Below, in pieces: positions 31,900-41,306 of a stretch of DNA of 64,000 bases. A program made the translations under genes and the position numbers. How positions within the stretch are numbered: position 1 is the first letter of the stretch; each line of letters starts with the position of its first letter. The notes under the pieces are model-generated. The model was given only the letters and a program-made list of their open reading frames with translations, was not told the origin of the DNA and searched no databases. The DNA comes from an uncultured Collinsella sp. (GTDB lineage Bacteria; Actinomycetota; Coriobacteriia; Coriobacteriales; Coriobacteriaceae), in contig CAJLPX010000009.1 of assembly GCA_905208635.1 (NCBI GenBank), positions 1-64,000 on the forward strand, in the 5' to 3' direction.

Positions 31900-32041
31900 G
31901 TGAGTGCTGCATGCGGGGCTGTCTGCCAGATTGGCTGGAAGGCCCCGTATGGTAAAGCATCTGTAACCATTGAGCGCAAGCGCGGTTTTGTCTGCTAATA
32001 TCTTTGCTCTTGAGTCTGTAAACAGGATCGTCTGGAGCTCG

Positions 32042-32911
32042 ATGAAAAGACCTCGTCGCTCGGCCGCCATATCGTTGTTTGTTGCGCTTGCAGTGGTGGG
32101 CGCCTTTGTCGTGGCGATAGCTGGCTGTTCCGGGTTGAATGATGGGGCCGCGGCGTCTGCATCAGAAGGCGCAGCCGCCTCGCAGGTCAAAGACGACAAC
32201 CTTAAGACGCTCAACGTTGGCAGCGACCTCTATCCACCGTTTGTGTATAGCAACGAGTACGGCGATATTGTTGGCCTGGATGTCGATATTTTGACCGAGG
32301 CTTTGGGCCGCATTGGCTACAAGCCAAAGTACCAGCTGATCGACTGGGAAAAGAAGAAAGAGCTGCTGGCGAGCGGCGAGCTCGATTGCGTCATGGGCAG
32401 CTTTAGTATGACGGGCCGCGAAGGCGAGTATCGCTGGGCGGGGCCGTACCTTGCGAGCCGACAGGTGGTTGCTGTCGATCCCGAAAGCGATATCTACACG
32501 CTTGCCGATCTTGAGGGTAGGGTCGTGGCGGTCCAGTCCACCACCAAGCCCGAATCGATTCTGCTCAATCACACCAATGAAAACGTTCCGCAGATTAAGG
32601 AGCTCTACAGCTTTTCGGACCGCTCGTACCTGAACCCGGCGCTTGTCGAGGGCCTAGTCGACGCCATCGCCGCGCATGAGTCCTCGCTGCTCACCTACGA
32701 AAAAGACTATGGCGTGACGTATCGCATTTTGTCTGAGCCGCTGCTAGAGGTTGGTTTGGGCACCGCTTTCGATATCAACGACACACGCGGCATCGACGTT
32801 AAGCTCACCCATGCCTACCAAGAAATGCTTGCCGATGGCACCATGGAGCGCCTGGTGTCAAAGTATTTTGATGACCCTTCGCCCTTTTTGAATGTGGAGG
32901 GCCTGTCATGA
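32042..32911 (+). CDS. Extracellular solute-binding lipoprotein (family 3), kinase partner
   Basis: A 289-residue lipoprotein: signal helix and lipobox AIAGC with C29, then a family 3 binding domain (LNVGSDLYPPFVYSNEYGDI, GLDVDILTEALGRIGYKP and ADLEGRVVAVQSTTKPESIL). Such proteins bind amino acids and usually feed an ABC permease. Here no permease follows; instead the TGA stop overlaps the ATG of a hybrid histidine kinase by 4 bases. It therefore probably serves as the ligand sensor of that kinase. The ATG at 32042 is chosen because the signal peptide begins there. Confidence 0.92.
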   Translation: MKRPRRSAAISLFVALAVVGAFVVAIAGCSGLNDGAAASASEGAAASQVKDDNLKTLNVGSDLYPPFVYSNEYGDIVGLDVDILTEALGRIGYKPKYQLIDWEKKKELLASGELDCVMGSFSMTGREGEYRWAGPYLASRQVVAVDPESDIYTLADLEGRVVAVQSTTKPESILLNHTNENVPQIKELYSFSDRSYLNPALVEGLVDAIAAHESSLLTYEKDYGVTYRILSEPLLEVGLGTAFDINDTRGIDVKLTHAYQEMLADGTMERLVSKYFDDPSPFLNVEGLS

Positions 32912-35100
32912 TTGATGCGTCCGACCACACCGCTCAGGAGCGGGGCGATCGTTCGGCACGGGAATGGCTCATCGTCGTCCTGTTGGGGATAGCGCTCTCG
33001 ATTGTTGCCGGCGTGACGAGCTACGCCTACACGACAGCTCAGGCCGAGCAGCGCTTTGCCGACGTTGTCGATTACGTGGCGACACAGAGCCTTTCCTACG
33101 ATGCGTTCAACAGCGCCTATGCGACCAAAAACCTGATTCGCGTTATGGAGATCGCCGGAGAGGCGGCGCGCGATATGGAGCGCGACGGCTCGGTGGATAA
33201 CGCTACGTTGGAGCAATATGCTGACCAGTTTAATGTGACAGCGCTGATCGTAACGGATGCATCGGGCAACTTGGTGTCCGAGTCCTCGAAGGATGACGTG
33301 GGCTACGAGTCGCTCGCCGCGAATCTCAAAGAGGCGCCTGTGCTGGAGGTGGCAGCCCATCCGCTTAAGTCCTATACCGCTCGCATTACGCTTGCGGACG
33401 ATTCGGTCGCAGACATTGGCTGCGTGGCCCGGCGGGACGGTGAGGGCATCGTTGTCGCGGTGAGGCACCAGAGCGCCAAGGCGGTCGCGAGCAATACGCT
33501 CAAGTTGCAGAGCTTGCTCGATGGTTATGAGACCATCGATAGCGGCAATATCGTGATCGAAAACGACGGTAAGGTCGTTGCGACCAACGCTGTTGAGCCC
33601 GCCGTGTCAGGCGTGTTCGATTTGCCTGCGACGGATGCCATCGTTGTCAACGGCATTAAGGAGCGTTGCCTGGCTGGTAAGGTCAGATTGGTTAACGACA
33701 GCGGTGAGTGGTATCTGGGCACATTTGGTAAAGCGCGCGATTTTTACGTGTACACCTATGCTCCCGCGCAGCGTTACTTTGAGGTTGTTGCCGCTGTTGT
33801 TGCCAGCGTGTTGGCACTCTACGGCGGTGTTATAGCCACTGTTGTGTTGGTGCGCCGCCGCGCCGAGAGCCAACGCTTTGCCGACCTGTTGCTGCAGGAG
33901 CGCGACTATGGCGACAAACTGGCAAAAGCGGCGCGCGAAGCTTCGTCTGCCAACTCTGCAAAGACGGAGTTCCTGCGTCGCATGAGTCACGACCTGCGCA
34001 CGCCCATCAACGGCATTCGCGGTATGGTCGAGGTGGGCAATGCCAACGCGGACGACTTGCAAAAGCAGACTGAGTGCCGCTCAAAGATCTGGACGGCGTC
34101 GGGACTGTTGCTCGACCTTGCGAACGAGGCACTCGATATGAGCCGCTTGGAGAGCGGGCAGGTCGACCTGAATCTCGTGCCTACAGATATGGTGGCCCTC
34201 AACCGTGAGGTGTGCGATATTCTGGAGCGCCAAGCCGAGGAGCGCCTGGTGACAATTATCTGCGACCAACGGACTCTTGATCATCCCTATGCCCGGGTGA
34301 GCGTGACGCACCTCAAGCGTCTGTTGCTCAATATTGCCGGTAATGCCGTCAAGTACAACCGCCAGGGCGGCTATGTTCGCCTGACATGCCGCGAGGTGGA
34401 GCCGGTGGACGGTGTCCCCGTCTATGAATACACGATCGCCGATAACGGCATTGGCATGAGCGAGGAGTTTCAACAGCACCTCTACGAGCCGTTCAGCCGC
34501 GAGGAACAGCAGGTGGAAGGCGCTTCATCGGGAACTGGCCTGGGCGCGTCTATTGCCAAACAGTTGGTCGAGCTTATGGGCGGAACCATGAGCTTTACGA
34601 GCGCCTTGGGGCGGGGGACGACGTTTACCATTTGCCTGCCGTTTGAGAAGTGCAAGAGTTCCGAGATTCCCCAGGCAGTTCGCGTGGATGCAGGCGACAG
34701 CGACGTGATCCAGGGCCTGCGTGTTTTGCTCGTAGAGGATAACGACCTGAATGCCGAGATCGCACAGTTTACGCTCGACCGCGCCGGTGCCGTCGTGACA
34801 CATGTTAAAGATGGCGAGTCTGCCGTCGAGACGTTTGCCGCGAGCGCGCCGCACGAGTACGACGTGGTATTGATGGACATCATGATGCCCGGCATCGATG
34901 GCCTTGAGGCCACGCGTCAGATTCGAGCGCTCGATCGCGAGGACGCCGCGACCACGCCGATTATCGCCGTGAGCGCCAATGCCTTTGCCGACGACCGTAG
35001 GCTTTCGCGCGAGGCGGGCATGAACGCGCATCTGAGCAAACCCGTGAGTTCTCAGGATCTCGTTGAGGCGCTTGCGCACATAGCCGCCGACGCTTCATAA
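32908..35100 (+). CDS. Hybrid histidine kinase with C-terminal receiver
   Basis: A 730-residue membrane sensor. TM1 lies near residues 18-40, a PDC/Cache-like extracellular domain near 45-285 and TM2 near 290-315. HisKA has the phospho-site H361 in RRMSHDLRTPINGIRGM. The ATPase domain has NIAGNAVKYN, ADNGIGMSEEF and GTGLGASIAKQL. A receiver ends the protein, with D657 in VVLMDIMMPGIDGLEATR. There is no HPt or output domain, so a separate phosphotransfer protein is needed. It is translationally coupled to the binding lipoprotein before it. It faces a second, fused version of the same idea at 35692. A terminator lies at 35108. Confidence 0.93.
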   Translation: MIDASDHTAQERGDRSAREWLIVVLLGIALSIVAGVTSYAYTTAQAEQRFADVVDYVATQSLSYDAFNSAYATKNLIRVMEIAGEAARDMERDGSVDNATLEQYADQFNVTALIVTDASGNLVSESSKDDVGYESLAANLKEAPVLEVAAHPLKSYTARITLADDSVADIGCVARRDGEGIVVAVRHQSAKAVASNTLKLQSLLDGYETIDSGNIVIENDGKVVATNAVEPAVSGVFDLPATDAIVVNGIKERCLAGKVRLVNDSGEWYLGTFGKARDFYVYTYAPAQRYFEVVAAVVASVLALYGGVIATVVLVRRRAESQRFADLLLQERDYGDKLAKAAREASSANSAKTEFLRRMSHDLRTPINGIRGMVEVGNANADDLQKQTECRSKIWTASGLLLDLANEALDMSRLESGQVDLNLVPTDMVALNREVCDILERQAEERLVTIICDQRTLDHPYARVSVTHLKRLLLNIAGNAVKYNRQGGYVRLTCREVEPVDGVPVYEYTIADNGIGMSEEFQQHLYEPFSREEQQVEGASSGTGLGASIAKQLVELMGGTMSFTSALGRGTTFTICLPFEKCKSSEIPQAVRVDAGDSDVIQGLRVLLVEDNDLNAEIAQFTLDRAGAVVTHVKDGESAVETFAASAPHEYDVVLMDIMMPGIDGLEATRQIRALDREDAATTPIIAVSANAFADDRRLSREAGMNAHLSKPVSSQDLVEALAHIAADAS

Positions 35101-35107
35101 ACAAATA

Positions 35108-35143
35108 GCTCGGTTCCAATACTGGTTGGAACCGAGCCATTTT
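35108..35143 (+). terminator. Intrinsic terminator after the hybrid kinase gene
   Basis: GCTCGGTTCCAA and TTGGAACCGAGC form a perfect 12-base-pair stem with loop TACTGG, followed by CATTTT. Seven bases after the stop. Confidence 0.92.
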
Positions 35144-35169
35144 GCTATTTGCAGGACCTGTTTCTGGGC

Positions 35170-35649
35170 TTACTTTTCATGGATCTGCTTGCCGCAAAGA
35201 TGCTCAATCGAAATCTCGTAGAGTTGGACGCCCTTGATGTCTTTGGCGATTTCCTCTTCAACTTCTTCGGCAGAGGGGTAGTACTTAAGCGCGAGCTGGC
35301 GGACTTTGTCCTCGATAAACGCAGGTGTCTCATCTACCAGACGGCAACGACCAAAGACCACGGTGCTCATAACATAGGGAGCCCAGTCATCGTCCTTGTA
35401 CCACTCGTTGCCGTAAACGGTAAAGCAGACTTTATCATCACGCCTGAGTGAATCGACCTTGTGGCCAGCCTTGGCACCATGGAAATAAATCTTGTCGTGC
35501 TCGGCGTCAAAGAAGTAGTTGACGGGAATGGCATACGGGTAGCCACCATCGCCGTTGACGGCAAAGACACCGCGCTTGCAGATAGCGAGCAACTCGCGCG
35601 CTTCCTCGTCAGTGATGGCGCGTTTCTTTCGACGTAAGGGCCTAAACAT
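35170..35649 (-). CDS. Pyridoxamine 5'-phosphate oxidase-like flavoprotein
   Basis: A 159-residue split-barrel FMN-binding protein. The pattern GVFAVNGDGGYPYAIPVNYFFD, then KIYFHGAKAGHKVD and KVCFTVYG is that of the NimA/PPOX-like family, which binds FMN or F420 and reduces varied small molecules. NimA-type members are linked to nitroimidazole reduction, but that role cannot be assigned from sequence alone. The ATG at 35649 has AAAGGAAGCC before it; a longer frame adds 13 residues without support. It lies 42 bases downstream of the hybrid kinase gene at 35692 on the same strand. Confidence 0.88.
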   Translation of the reverse strand: MFRPLRRKKRAITDEEARELLAICKRGVFAVNGDGGYPYAIPVNYFFDAEHDKIYFHGAKAGHKVDSLRRDDKVCFTVYGNEWYKDDDWAPYVMSTVVFGRCRLVDETPAFIEDKVRQLALKYYPSAEEVEEEIAKDIKGVQLYEISIEHLCGKQIHEK

Positions 35650-35691
35650 CGTTGGCTTCCTTTCTAACTGTGCATGGTGGGTGGGCACAAA

Positions 35692-38496
35692 CTATAGCGA
35701 AACAGTTCCGTTTTTCTTGATGCGGGCGAGGATGTTTTTGAGCTTGTTAAAGTCGAGCGGTTTGGGCAGATGGGCGTTCATGCCGGCATCGTGTGCCGCC
35801 TTGGCGTCCTCGGCAAAGGCATTGGCGGTGAGCGCGATGATGGGGATGTCGGCTGCATCGGCCTTTTCGCTCAGACGAATCGCGCGAGTTGCCTCGTAGC
35901 CATCCATACCCGGCATCATGATGTCCATCAGGATCGCATCGAAGCTGCCGGCGGGACGACTAGTGTATAGTTCGACCGCTTCTTTGCCGTCGGCGGCGCG
36001 AGTTACGACGATGCCTTCGCTTTCGAGCAGGGCCTGGGCAATTTCGGCATTGAGCTCGTTGTCTTCGGCCAAAAGAACGTTCATGCCGGCAAGCGAGCAG
36101 CTGATCGCCTGCTCGTCCGCACCTTCTCTTGCCTGAGGGTTCTTGTCGATATCGAGCGGAATCTGGACGTTGAACGTACTTCCCATGCCGACCTCGCTCG
36201 AAATCTCAATCGTGCCGCCCATCATGTCTATGAGCGATTTGACGATCGGCATGCCCATGCCAGTTCCCTGAAATTTACTGCGGGCATCGTTGCCCTCTTG
36301 GGCAAACGGTTCGTAGATGTGCTTTAGAAACTCGGGCGACATGCCGATGCCGGTGTCCGAGACGCTAAAGCAAAACACGGCGTGCTCGTCGTCGACCGGC
36401 TTGATGGTCGATGAGAACGTGACGGTGCCTCCGTGCTTGTTGTACTTGATGCTGTTGTCGAGCAGGTTGACAAGGATCTGCCGAATATGGGTGGGGCTGC
36501 CGATCATATATTGGTCGACAGCGTAGGGCTCGCTGGTGTCGAGCATGGTTATGCCGCGGTCCGATGCGCGGAGCTTGCACAGTACGAGCGCATTGTCGCA
36601 CAGCTCTTTAAGGTTGAATGATTCGTGCTCGAGCGTCACTTTGCACTCCTCGATCCTGCCCATCTCGAGGATGTCGTTAATCAGTGACAGCAGGTGATTG
36701 GCGGCAACGCGCGCCTTGGCGCGGCTTTCGCGGGCGACCTGCATGTCGCCTTCTCTCAATTCCTCAATTTCGATAAGGCCTAGGATGCCGTTGAGCGGCG
36801 TGCGGATGTCGTGGCTCATGCGCGTGAGGAAAGCGGTTTTGGCGGCGTTGGCGGCATCAGCTTTCTGCCGTTCCTCCTGTGCGCGGTAAAGCGACCAGAC
36901 AAGGATGGCGATGCTGGTGAGCAAGATGCAGATGATAACAGTCGCAATGGCGGTGCGGTTACGATAGAAAAACTGGAACGTGTCCGATTCTTGCGCCGAG
37001 TACGATGTGGGGAAATAGCTGTTTGCAGAGAGCGATTCACCTGCATTGACGATGCCCTTATTGATGATTCCCAGCAGCTCGGGCTTGCCGCGCGAAATTA
37101 AACACGATAGCTGCGCCGTGTTGGTGAGTTCCTGTGTTTCGAAATCCTCGATGTCGTAGGTGTCGCGGAGAGTTTCCAGGCGCGTGCTGGGGACAATGAT
37201 GCAACGTGCCTTCCCCTCATTGAGGGCTTTGAGCACCTCGCCGTCATTCGAGTACTCGGTTACTGTTGCGTTCGGGAAGAGACTTTCGAGCTCAAAACGG
37301 TTAACGATTGTGTTCTTTGTACAAGCGATGTTCTTAAGGTCGCTGTTCAGGTTTTTGCCACTGTGAATGGCGGTCAGCGAAACCGTTCCCATCGAGTTTG
37401 ACTGGATGACTCCTGTCTGCTCGGCGAGCCAGTAGTCGCGAAACAATGGCAGGGCGACATCGATGGTTCCGTTGGAAAGGGCTTTGATCATTTGCCTGTT
37501 GTTCGAGAGTGCGATTGTTTTGACCGTAATACCAAACTTGTCGTGCAGCGTCGTTGCAAGCGAGGCGAGCGATCCTTCCATCTCGCCGTCGTCATTTTGC
37601 GTGCAGTAGGGAAGTTGGTTTTTAAGATAGCCGAGCGTGATGGTATTGCCGTTTGCTTTGAGCCAGGTGGTCTCGGGGCCGGTGAGCGATGACGAGCCAC
37701 TGTTTTGGGTCGAGTAACTCGATTTGACTTCCTCGTTATAGCGCGGGTTATCGCGGGCGATGGTCGTCATGGCGGCGTTGATGTCGTTCATCAGATCAGG
37801 GCGGCTTTTGGGAACGGCAAAATAGTAGTCGCTCGAGCCTACGTAGAACATGGGTGACGCATCGGGCGACGAAATGGTATCGTTCATGATGACGGCGTCG
37901 ACCTCGCCGTCTGCAAGCGCCTCAAAGAGGGCACTGCCGGTGTCGATTTCTTTATAGGTGCAGGTAACGCCTTCGTCGGCGAGCCACTGCTGGCCGACGA
38001 TAGTTTGCATAACGCCAGAGTTGCAGCCGATGGTGAGGCCTTGGAGCGCCTGGGGGTCACCCTTGGCCAGGTCGTCGCGGTCGGGCCTGGCGTAGATGTA
38101 GTAGCGCTCGGTGCCCTCGGGGTTCGAGGAAAAGAGCAGCTTCTGCTCGCGTTCTGCCGAATACGAGATGTTGGGCATGAGGTCGATTTCGCCTGCCTCG
38201 AGCATGTCCATAAGCTCGGAGAAGGTGCCGCTAACGTATTCGTATTGCCAGCCCTTTGTGTAATACGAGAGGGTCTGGAGGTACTCGTAGCCCCATCCCG
38301 AGAGGCGCTCGCCCGGCGTGCCTTCCTGGAAGCCTTTGTTGTTGACGAGCCAGCCAACGCGGACCGTCTTGACCTGCTGGTCGGAGTCGGCGGCAAAGGC
38401 TGGGGTGGGCATGACGGCGCTCAGTAGTGTGAGCGCAGCAAGCGCGACGGCTAGGGTGCGATATAGAGCTAAGCGAAGGACGGCGGAAGGTTTCAC
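35692..38496 (-). CDS. BvgS/EvgS-like hybrid kinase with two fused solute-binding domains
   Basis: A 934-residue sensor if started at the GTG at 38496, which has AGGA 6 bases before it and begins a standard signal peptide ending AFAA; an ATG 11 codons upstream lacks a good ribosome site. Two family 3 binding domains follow (residues about 45-280, with MLEAGEIDLMPNISYS, and about 290-500). A TM lies near 520, then HisKA with H562 in TRMSHDIRTPLNGI, an ATPase domain with NLLDNSIKYN and GTGMGMPIVKSL, and a receiver with D858 in ILMDIMMPGMDGYEATR. Unlike BvgS it lacks an HPt domain. It is convergent with the split version at 32042-35100, and the kinase halves are clearly related. Confidence 0.92.
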   Translation of the reverse strand: MKPSAVLRLALYRTLAVALAALTLLSAVMPTPAFAADSDQQVKTVRVGWLVNNKGFQEGTPGERLSGWGYEYLQTLSYYTKGWQYEYVSGTFSELMDMLEAGEIDLMPNISYSAEREQKLLFSSNPEGTERYYIYARPDRDDLAKGDPQALQGLTIGCNSGVMQTIVGQQWLADEGVTCTYKEIDTGSALFEALADGEVDAVIMNDTISSPDASPMFYVGSSDYYFAVPKSRPDLMNDINAAMTTIARDNPRYNEEVKSSYSTQNSGSSSLTGPETTWLKANGNTITLGYLKNQLPYCTQNDDGEMEGSLASLATTLHDKFGITVKTIALSNNRQMIKALSNGTIDVALPLFRDYWLAEQTGVIQSNSMGTVSLTAIHSGKNLNSDLKNIACTKNTIVNRFELESLFPNATVTEYSNDGEVLKALNEGKARCIIVPSTRLETLRDTYDIEDFETQELTNTAQLSCLISRGKPELLGIINKGIVNAGESLSANSYFPTSYSAQESDTFQFFYRNRTAIATVIICILLTSIAILVWSLYRAQEERQKADAANAAKTAFLTRMSHDIRTPLNGILGLIEIEELREGDMQVARESRAKARVAANHLLSLINDILEMGRIEECKVTLEHESFNLKELCDNALVLCKLRASDRGITMLDTSEPYAVDQYMIGSPTHIRQILVNLLDNSIKYNKHGGTVTFSSTIKPVDDEHAVFCFSVSDTGIGMSPEFLKHIYEPFAQEGNDARSKFQGTGMGMPIVKSLIDMMGGTIEISSEVGMGSTFNVQIPLDIDKNPQAREGADEQAISCSLAGMNVLLAEDNELNAEIAQALLESEGIVVTRAADGKEAVELYTSRPAGSFDAILMDIMMPGMDGYEATRAIRLSEKADAADIPIIALTANAFAEDAKAAHDAGMNAHLPKPLDFNKLKNILARIKKNGTVSL

Positions 38497-38557
38497 AGGC
38501 AATCCTATCGAGTCGAGATAATACCGCATAAGGATACCAGCTCAGCTTGCCTAACAT

Positions 38558-38714
38558 CCGGCACTTAGGGACGTTCCCAATCTGTCCGGCAGTTGTAGTA
38601 GTCATTGGGGACGTTCTTAAACGACTAGTCGCCGGGGACACTCTTTGCCGGAGTTGGCACTTAGGGACGTTCCTTATGTGCCGGCAGTTGGGGACAGTCC
38701 CTTTCTGCCAGCAC
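38558..38714. repeat. Cluster of four dispersed palindromes with different outer stems
   Basis: Between the divergent kinase and channel genes lie, in order: a GGCAC element (38559-, GGCACTTAGGGACGTTCC), a TAGTC element (38599-38630, GTCATTGGGGACGTTC then ACGACTAG), a GCCGG element (38631-38658) and a joined GGCAC plus GGCAG pair (38657-38714, ending GGGGACAGTCCC then TTTCTGCC). All share the GGGAC-NN-TCC core. Confidence 0.85.
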
Positions 38715-38791
38715 AAAAGGAGCGTTCTCGAGTGCCGAGTGTGGGACAATACCGAACGAACATGATTGGACGCTTGGGAAAAGGGGTCGCG

Positions 38792-39217
38792 ATGAACAAG
38801 TTGAGGACGCTTGCCGACGTGTTGCGCCAGGCTGGCTTTGCGCGCATCACCGGCCTGTTCCTTATCTTCTACCTGCTGTGCTCGACGGCCGTCTGGCTGT
38901 CCGACCCTGCGACCCTTACGTTTGGCGATGGCCTCTGGTTTAGCTTTGAGACCGTATCGACGATCGGCTTTGGCGATATCCCGGCCGAAACGCCGGTTGC
39001 CCGCGCTATCACCGTCGTTTTGAGCGTCATCAGCATCTTCTACATCGCCATGCTTACGGGCGTGGCGGTGAACTACTGCAATACGCTCATCAAGATGCGC
39101 CAAAAGGACACCATGGCGCGCTTTATGGACGATCTTGAGCATTTGGAAGAGCTCGATCGTGACGAGCTCGCCGATCTTTCGCGTCGCGTGCGCGAGTATC
39201 GTCGACGCCAGCGCTAG
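38792..39217 (+). CDS. Two-helix potassium channel-like protein
   Basis: A 141-residue membrane protein with the Ion_trans_2 layout: TM1 near residues 18-36, a pore helix and selectivity filter TVSTIGFGD near 52-62, and TM2 near 68-95 (VVLSVISIFYIAMLTGVAVN). A charged helical tail of about 45 residues follows. The T-I-G-F-G-D filter fits K+ channels. There is no RCK/TrkA domain, so gating is not evident. The ATG at 38792 follows AAGGGG; a longer frame begins within the repeat cluster and is not credible. It is followed 36 bases later by a LOG-family gene. Confidence 0.88.
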   Translation: MNKLRTLADVLRQAGFARITGLFLIFYLLCSTAVWLSDPATLTFGDGLWFSFETVSTIGFGDIPAETPVARAITVVLSVISIFYIAMLTGVAVNYCNTLIKMRQKDTMARFMDDLEHLEELDRDELADLSRRVREYRRRQR

Positions 39218-39253
39218 AACGGGCGCCGTGCGTCACGATGAGGGGGACTGAAT

Positions 39254-39787
39254 ATGAATATCACCGTGTATCTGGGTGCCAGCGTCGGTAATGACCCGGC
39301 GTTTCTGCCCGCGGTGCAGGAGCTGGGCAACTGGATTGGCGCTAACGGACACGCGTTGGTATACGGCGGGTCCAAGTCGGGCTTGATGGGCGCGCTCGCC
39401 GATAGCGTGCTCGATGCCGGTGGACACGTGACGGGCGTGGAGCCGAGCTTTTTTATCGAGGCCGAGTTTCAGCACGATGGCATCGACGACCTCATCGTGA
39501 CGAGCGACATGGCCGAGCGCAAGGCCAAGATGATCGAGCTTGGTGATGCCTTCATTGCCTTTCCCGGCGGGACGGGTACGCTCGAGGAGATTGCCGAGGT
39601 CATGTCGGCCGTGTCGCTGGGGCATCTGAGCGCGCCGTGCATCCTGTATAACCTGGACGGTTACTACAACGATCTCAAGGCGCTGCTCGGACGCATGATT
39701 GATAAAGGGCTTTCGAGCCCGAGGCGCCAGCACGGCATCTACTTTGCCGACGATTTGCGCGAGATTGCCTCGATTATCAACGGATAA
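39254..39787 (+). CDS. LOG-family nucleoside-monophosphate phosphoribohydrolase-like protein
   Basis: A 177-residue Rossmann-fold protein with the family signatures YGGSKSGLMGALAD, ERKAKMIELGDAFI and PGGTGTLEE. LOG proteins release adenine-type bases from nucleoside 5'-monophosphates, and in bacteria many are simply annotated TIGR00730. The catalytic R and E of the R-K and G-G-x-G-T-x-x-E motifs are present. GAGGGGGACTG precedes the ATG. Its bacterial role here is unknown; the gap to the K+ channel gene is short enough for co-transcription. Confidence 0.9.
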   Translation: MNITVYLGASVGNDPAFLPAVQELGNWIGANGHALVYGGSKSGLMGALADSVLDAGGHVTGVEPSFFIEAEFQHDGIDDLIVTSDMAERKAKMIELGDAFIAFPGGTGTLEEIAEVMSAVSLGHLSAPCILYNLDGYYNDLKALLGRMIDKGLSSPRRQHGIYFADDLREIASIING

Positions 39788-39912
39788 GTCTTGAGCCTGC
39801 CCCACTATGACTCCCAATGGTGCCGTTTGCGGCGCAGACGGTTGGCTCGTTCGGGTAACGCTCGCTCTACAATAAAACGTATCTTTGCCGAATTTGACCA
39901 CGGGAGGTCCCG

Positions 39913-41211
39913 ATGGATAGTCTTGCAAAACCCAAAAACCGTGCGCTGTTTTTAGTTAGCGTTGCCGTGACCGGTGCGTTCGCAGGCGCCGCGGTCTGGC
40001 TGTTCTTTTTTGCGATGGAGCACGGTGTCGACTATCTATGGACCGAGATTCCGCACGCGCTGGGCGTCGCTTCGCCTGAGCTCGCGAGCGGCCCGTTCGG
40101 TTTTCTGCCGTACCCGTTTTTTGTCTGCTTGCTGGGCGGCCTGCTGATCGGTCTGTACGAAAAGATTACGGGCACCAAGACCGATGACCTCAACCAGGTG
40201 ATGGCCAAGGTTAAACAAGACGGTCGCTACCCGTACGACAACCTGGGCAAGCTTTCGCTTGCGGCATTGCTGCCGCTGCTGTTTGGCGGAAGTATTGGAC
40301 CGGAGGCCGGCCTGACCGGAGTTATCGCGGGTCTGTGCAGCTGGGTCGGCGACCGCATGCGTCGCTTTGGCGCCGAGTTTAGGGAGCTCACGCTGCTGGG
40401 CACCCAGGCTGCCCTGACGGCGCTCTTTACCGCGCCCGTGTTTGGCTTTGTGGCGCCGCTCGCCGGTAGCGCCGACGGCCAGGGCGCTGGCGAGGACTCC
40501 GCGTCCGATGAGATCACCATCAAGCTGCCCAAGGCGCAAAAGACCGTGGTCTACGGCATCGCGATTGCCGGCGGTCTGGGCACCTATCTGCTGCTCGGCC
40601 AGCTTATGGGCGGCGGCATGGGCATGCCCAGGTTCGAGGCCGCCCAGGTGGGTAACCTGGAACTTGTCTGGCTCATTCCGCTGGCGTTGGTCGGCACCGT
40701 ATGCGGTTGGCTGTACTTTGTCTCTGAGCATGCAAGCGAGGCACTGTCCCATGCAATAGGGGAGCGCCCGGTCGTCAAGGCCATGCTGGCCGGCCTGGCG
40801 CTCGCCATCTGTGGCACGGTCCTGCCCTACACCATGTTTGCCGGCGAGACCCAGGCCGATGTGCTCATGGAAACCTATCTGACCATTCCCGCTGGCGTGC
40901 TTATCGCGACCGGTCTTGTTAAGGCCATGCTGACGCCCGCCCTCATCAACCTTGGTTGGCGCGGCGGCCACTTCTTCCCGGTTATCTTCTCGGGTGTGAG
41001 CCTGGGCTATGGCCTTGCCATCCTCACCGGCGCAGATCCGGTCTTTTGCGTCGCCGTCTGCACCGCCTCGACGATGGGCGCCGTCATGCGTCAGCCCGTC
41101 ATGGTCGTGGGCCTGCTGCTCATGTGCTTCCCGCTCAAGGGCATCGTCTGCATGATCATCGCCGCTGTTATCGCCGCCGGCATTCCGCTTCCCAAGCCGC
41201 TGCGCAAGTAG
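39913..41211 (+). CDS. ClC-family chloride channel/antiporter-like protein
   Basis: A 432-residue protein with about ten hydrophobic helices. GGSIGPEAGLTGVIAG near residues 123-138 is the ClC G-x-x-G-P-E signature. The later half has RGGHFFPVIFSGVSLGYG, matching the G-x-F-x-P ion-site motif, with Phe-Phe before the Pro. The equivalent of the first GSGIP signature is not obvious, so it belongs to a divergent ClC branch. I looked for a fluoride riboswitch upstream because some ClC proteins export fluoride, and saw none. GGGAGGTCCC precedes the ATG. It stands as a single gene. Confidence 0.87.
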   Translation: MDSLAKPKNRALFLVSVAVTGAFAGAAVWLFFFAMEHGVDYLWTEIPHALGVASPELASGPFGFLPYPFFVCLLGGLLIGLYEKITGTKTDDLNQVMAKVKQDGRYPYDNLGKLSLAALLPLLFGGSIGPEAGLTGVIAGLCSWVGDRMRRFGAEFRELTLLGTQAALTALFTAPVFGFVAPLAGSADGQGAGEDSASDEITIKLPKAQKTVVYGIAIAGGLGTYLLLGQLMGGGMGMPRFEAAQVGNLELVWLIPLALVGTVCGWLYFVSEHASEALSHAIGERPVVKAMLAGLALAICGTVLPYTMFAGETQADVLMETYLTIPAGVLIATGLVKAMLTPALINLGWRGGHFFPVIFSGVSLGYGLAILTGADPVFCVAVCTASTMGAVMRQPVMVVGLLLMCFPLKGIVCMIIAAVIAAGIPLPKPLRK

Positions 41212-41306
41212 TACGGTGGCGCACGCCGGGGACATGCCGTTTGCCATGGATTTGCGGATGGGCGATTGCGACCGATTGCGGCCCGCGTGGGTCGAGATTT
41301 GCTTGC

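Noticed and set aside
39788..39912. Possible fluoride riboswitch before the ClC gene
   Set aside because: The conserved GGNGATGG and later motifs of the crcB riboswitch are absent.
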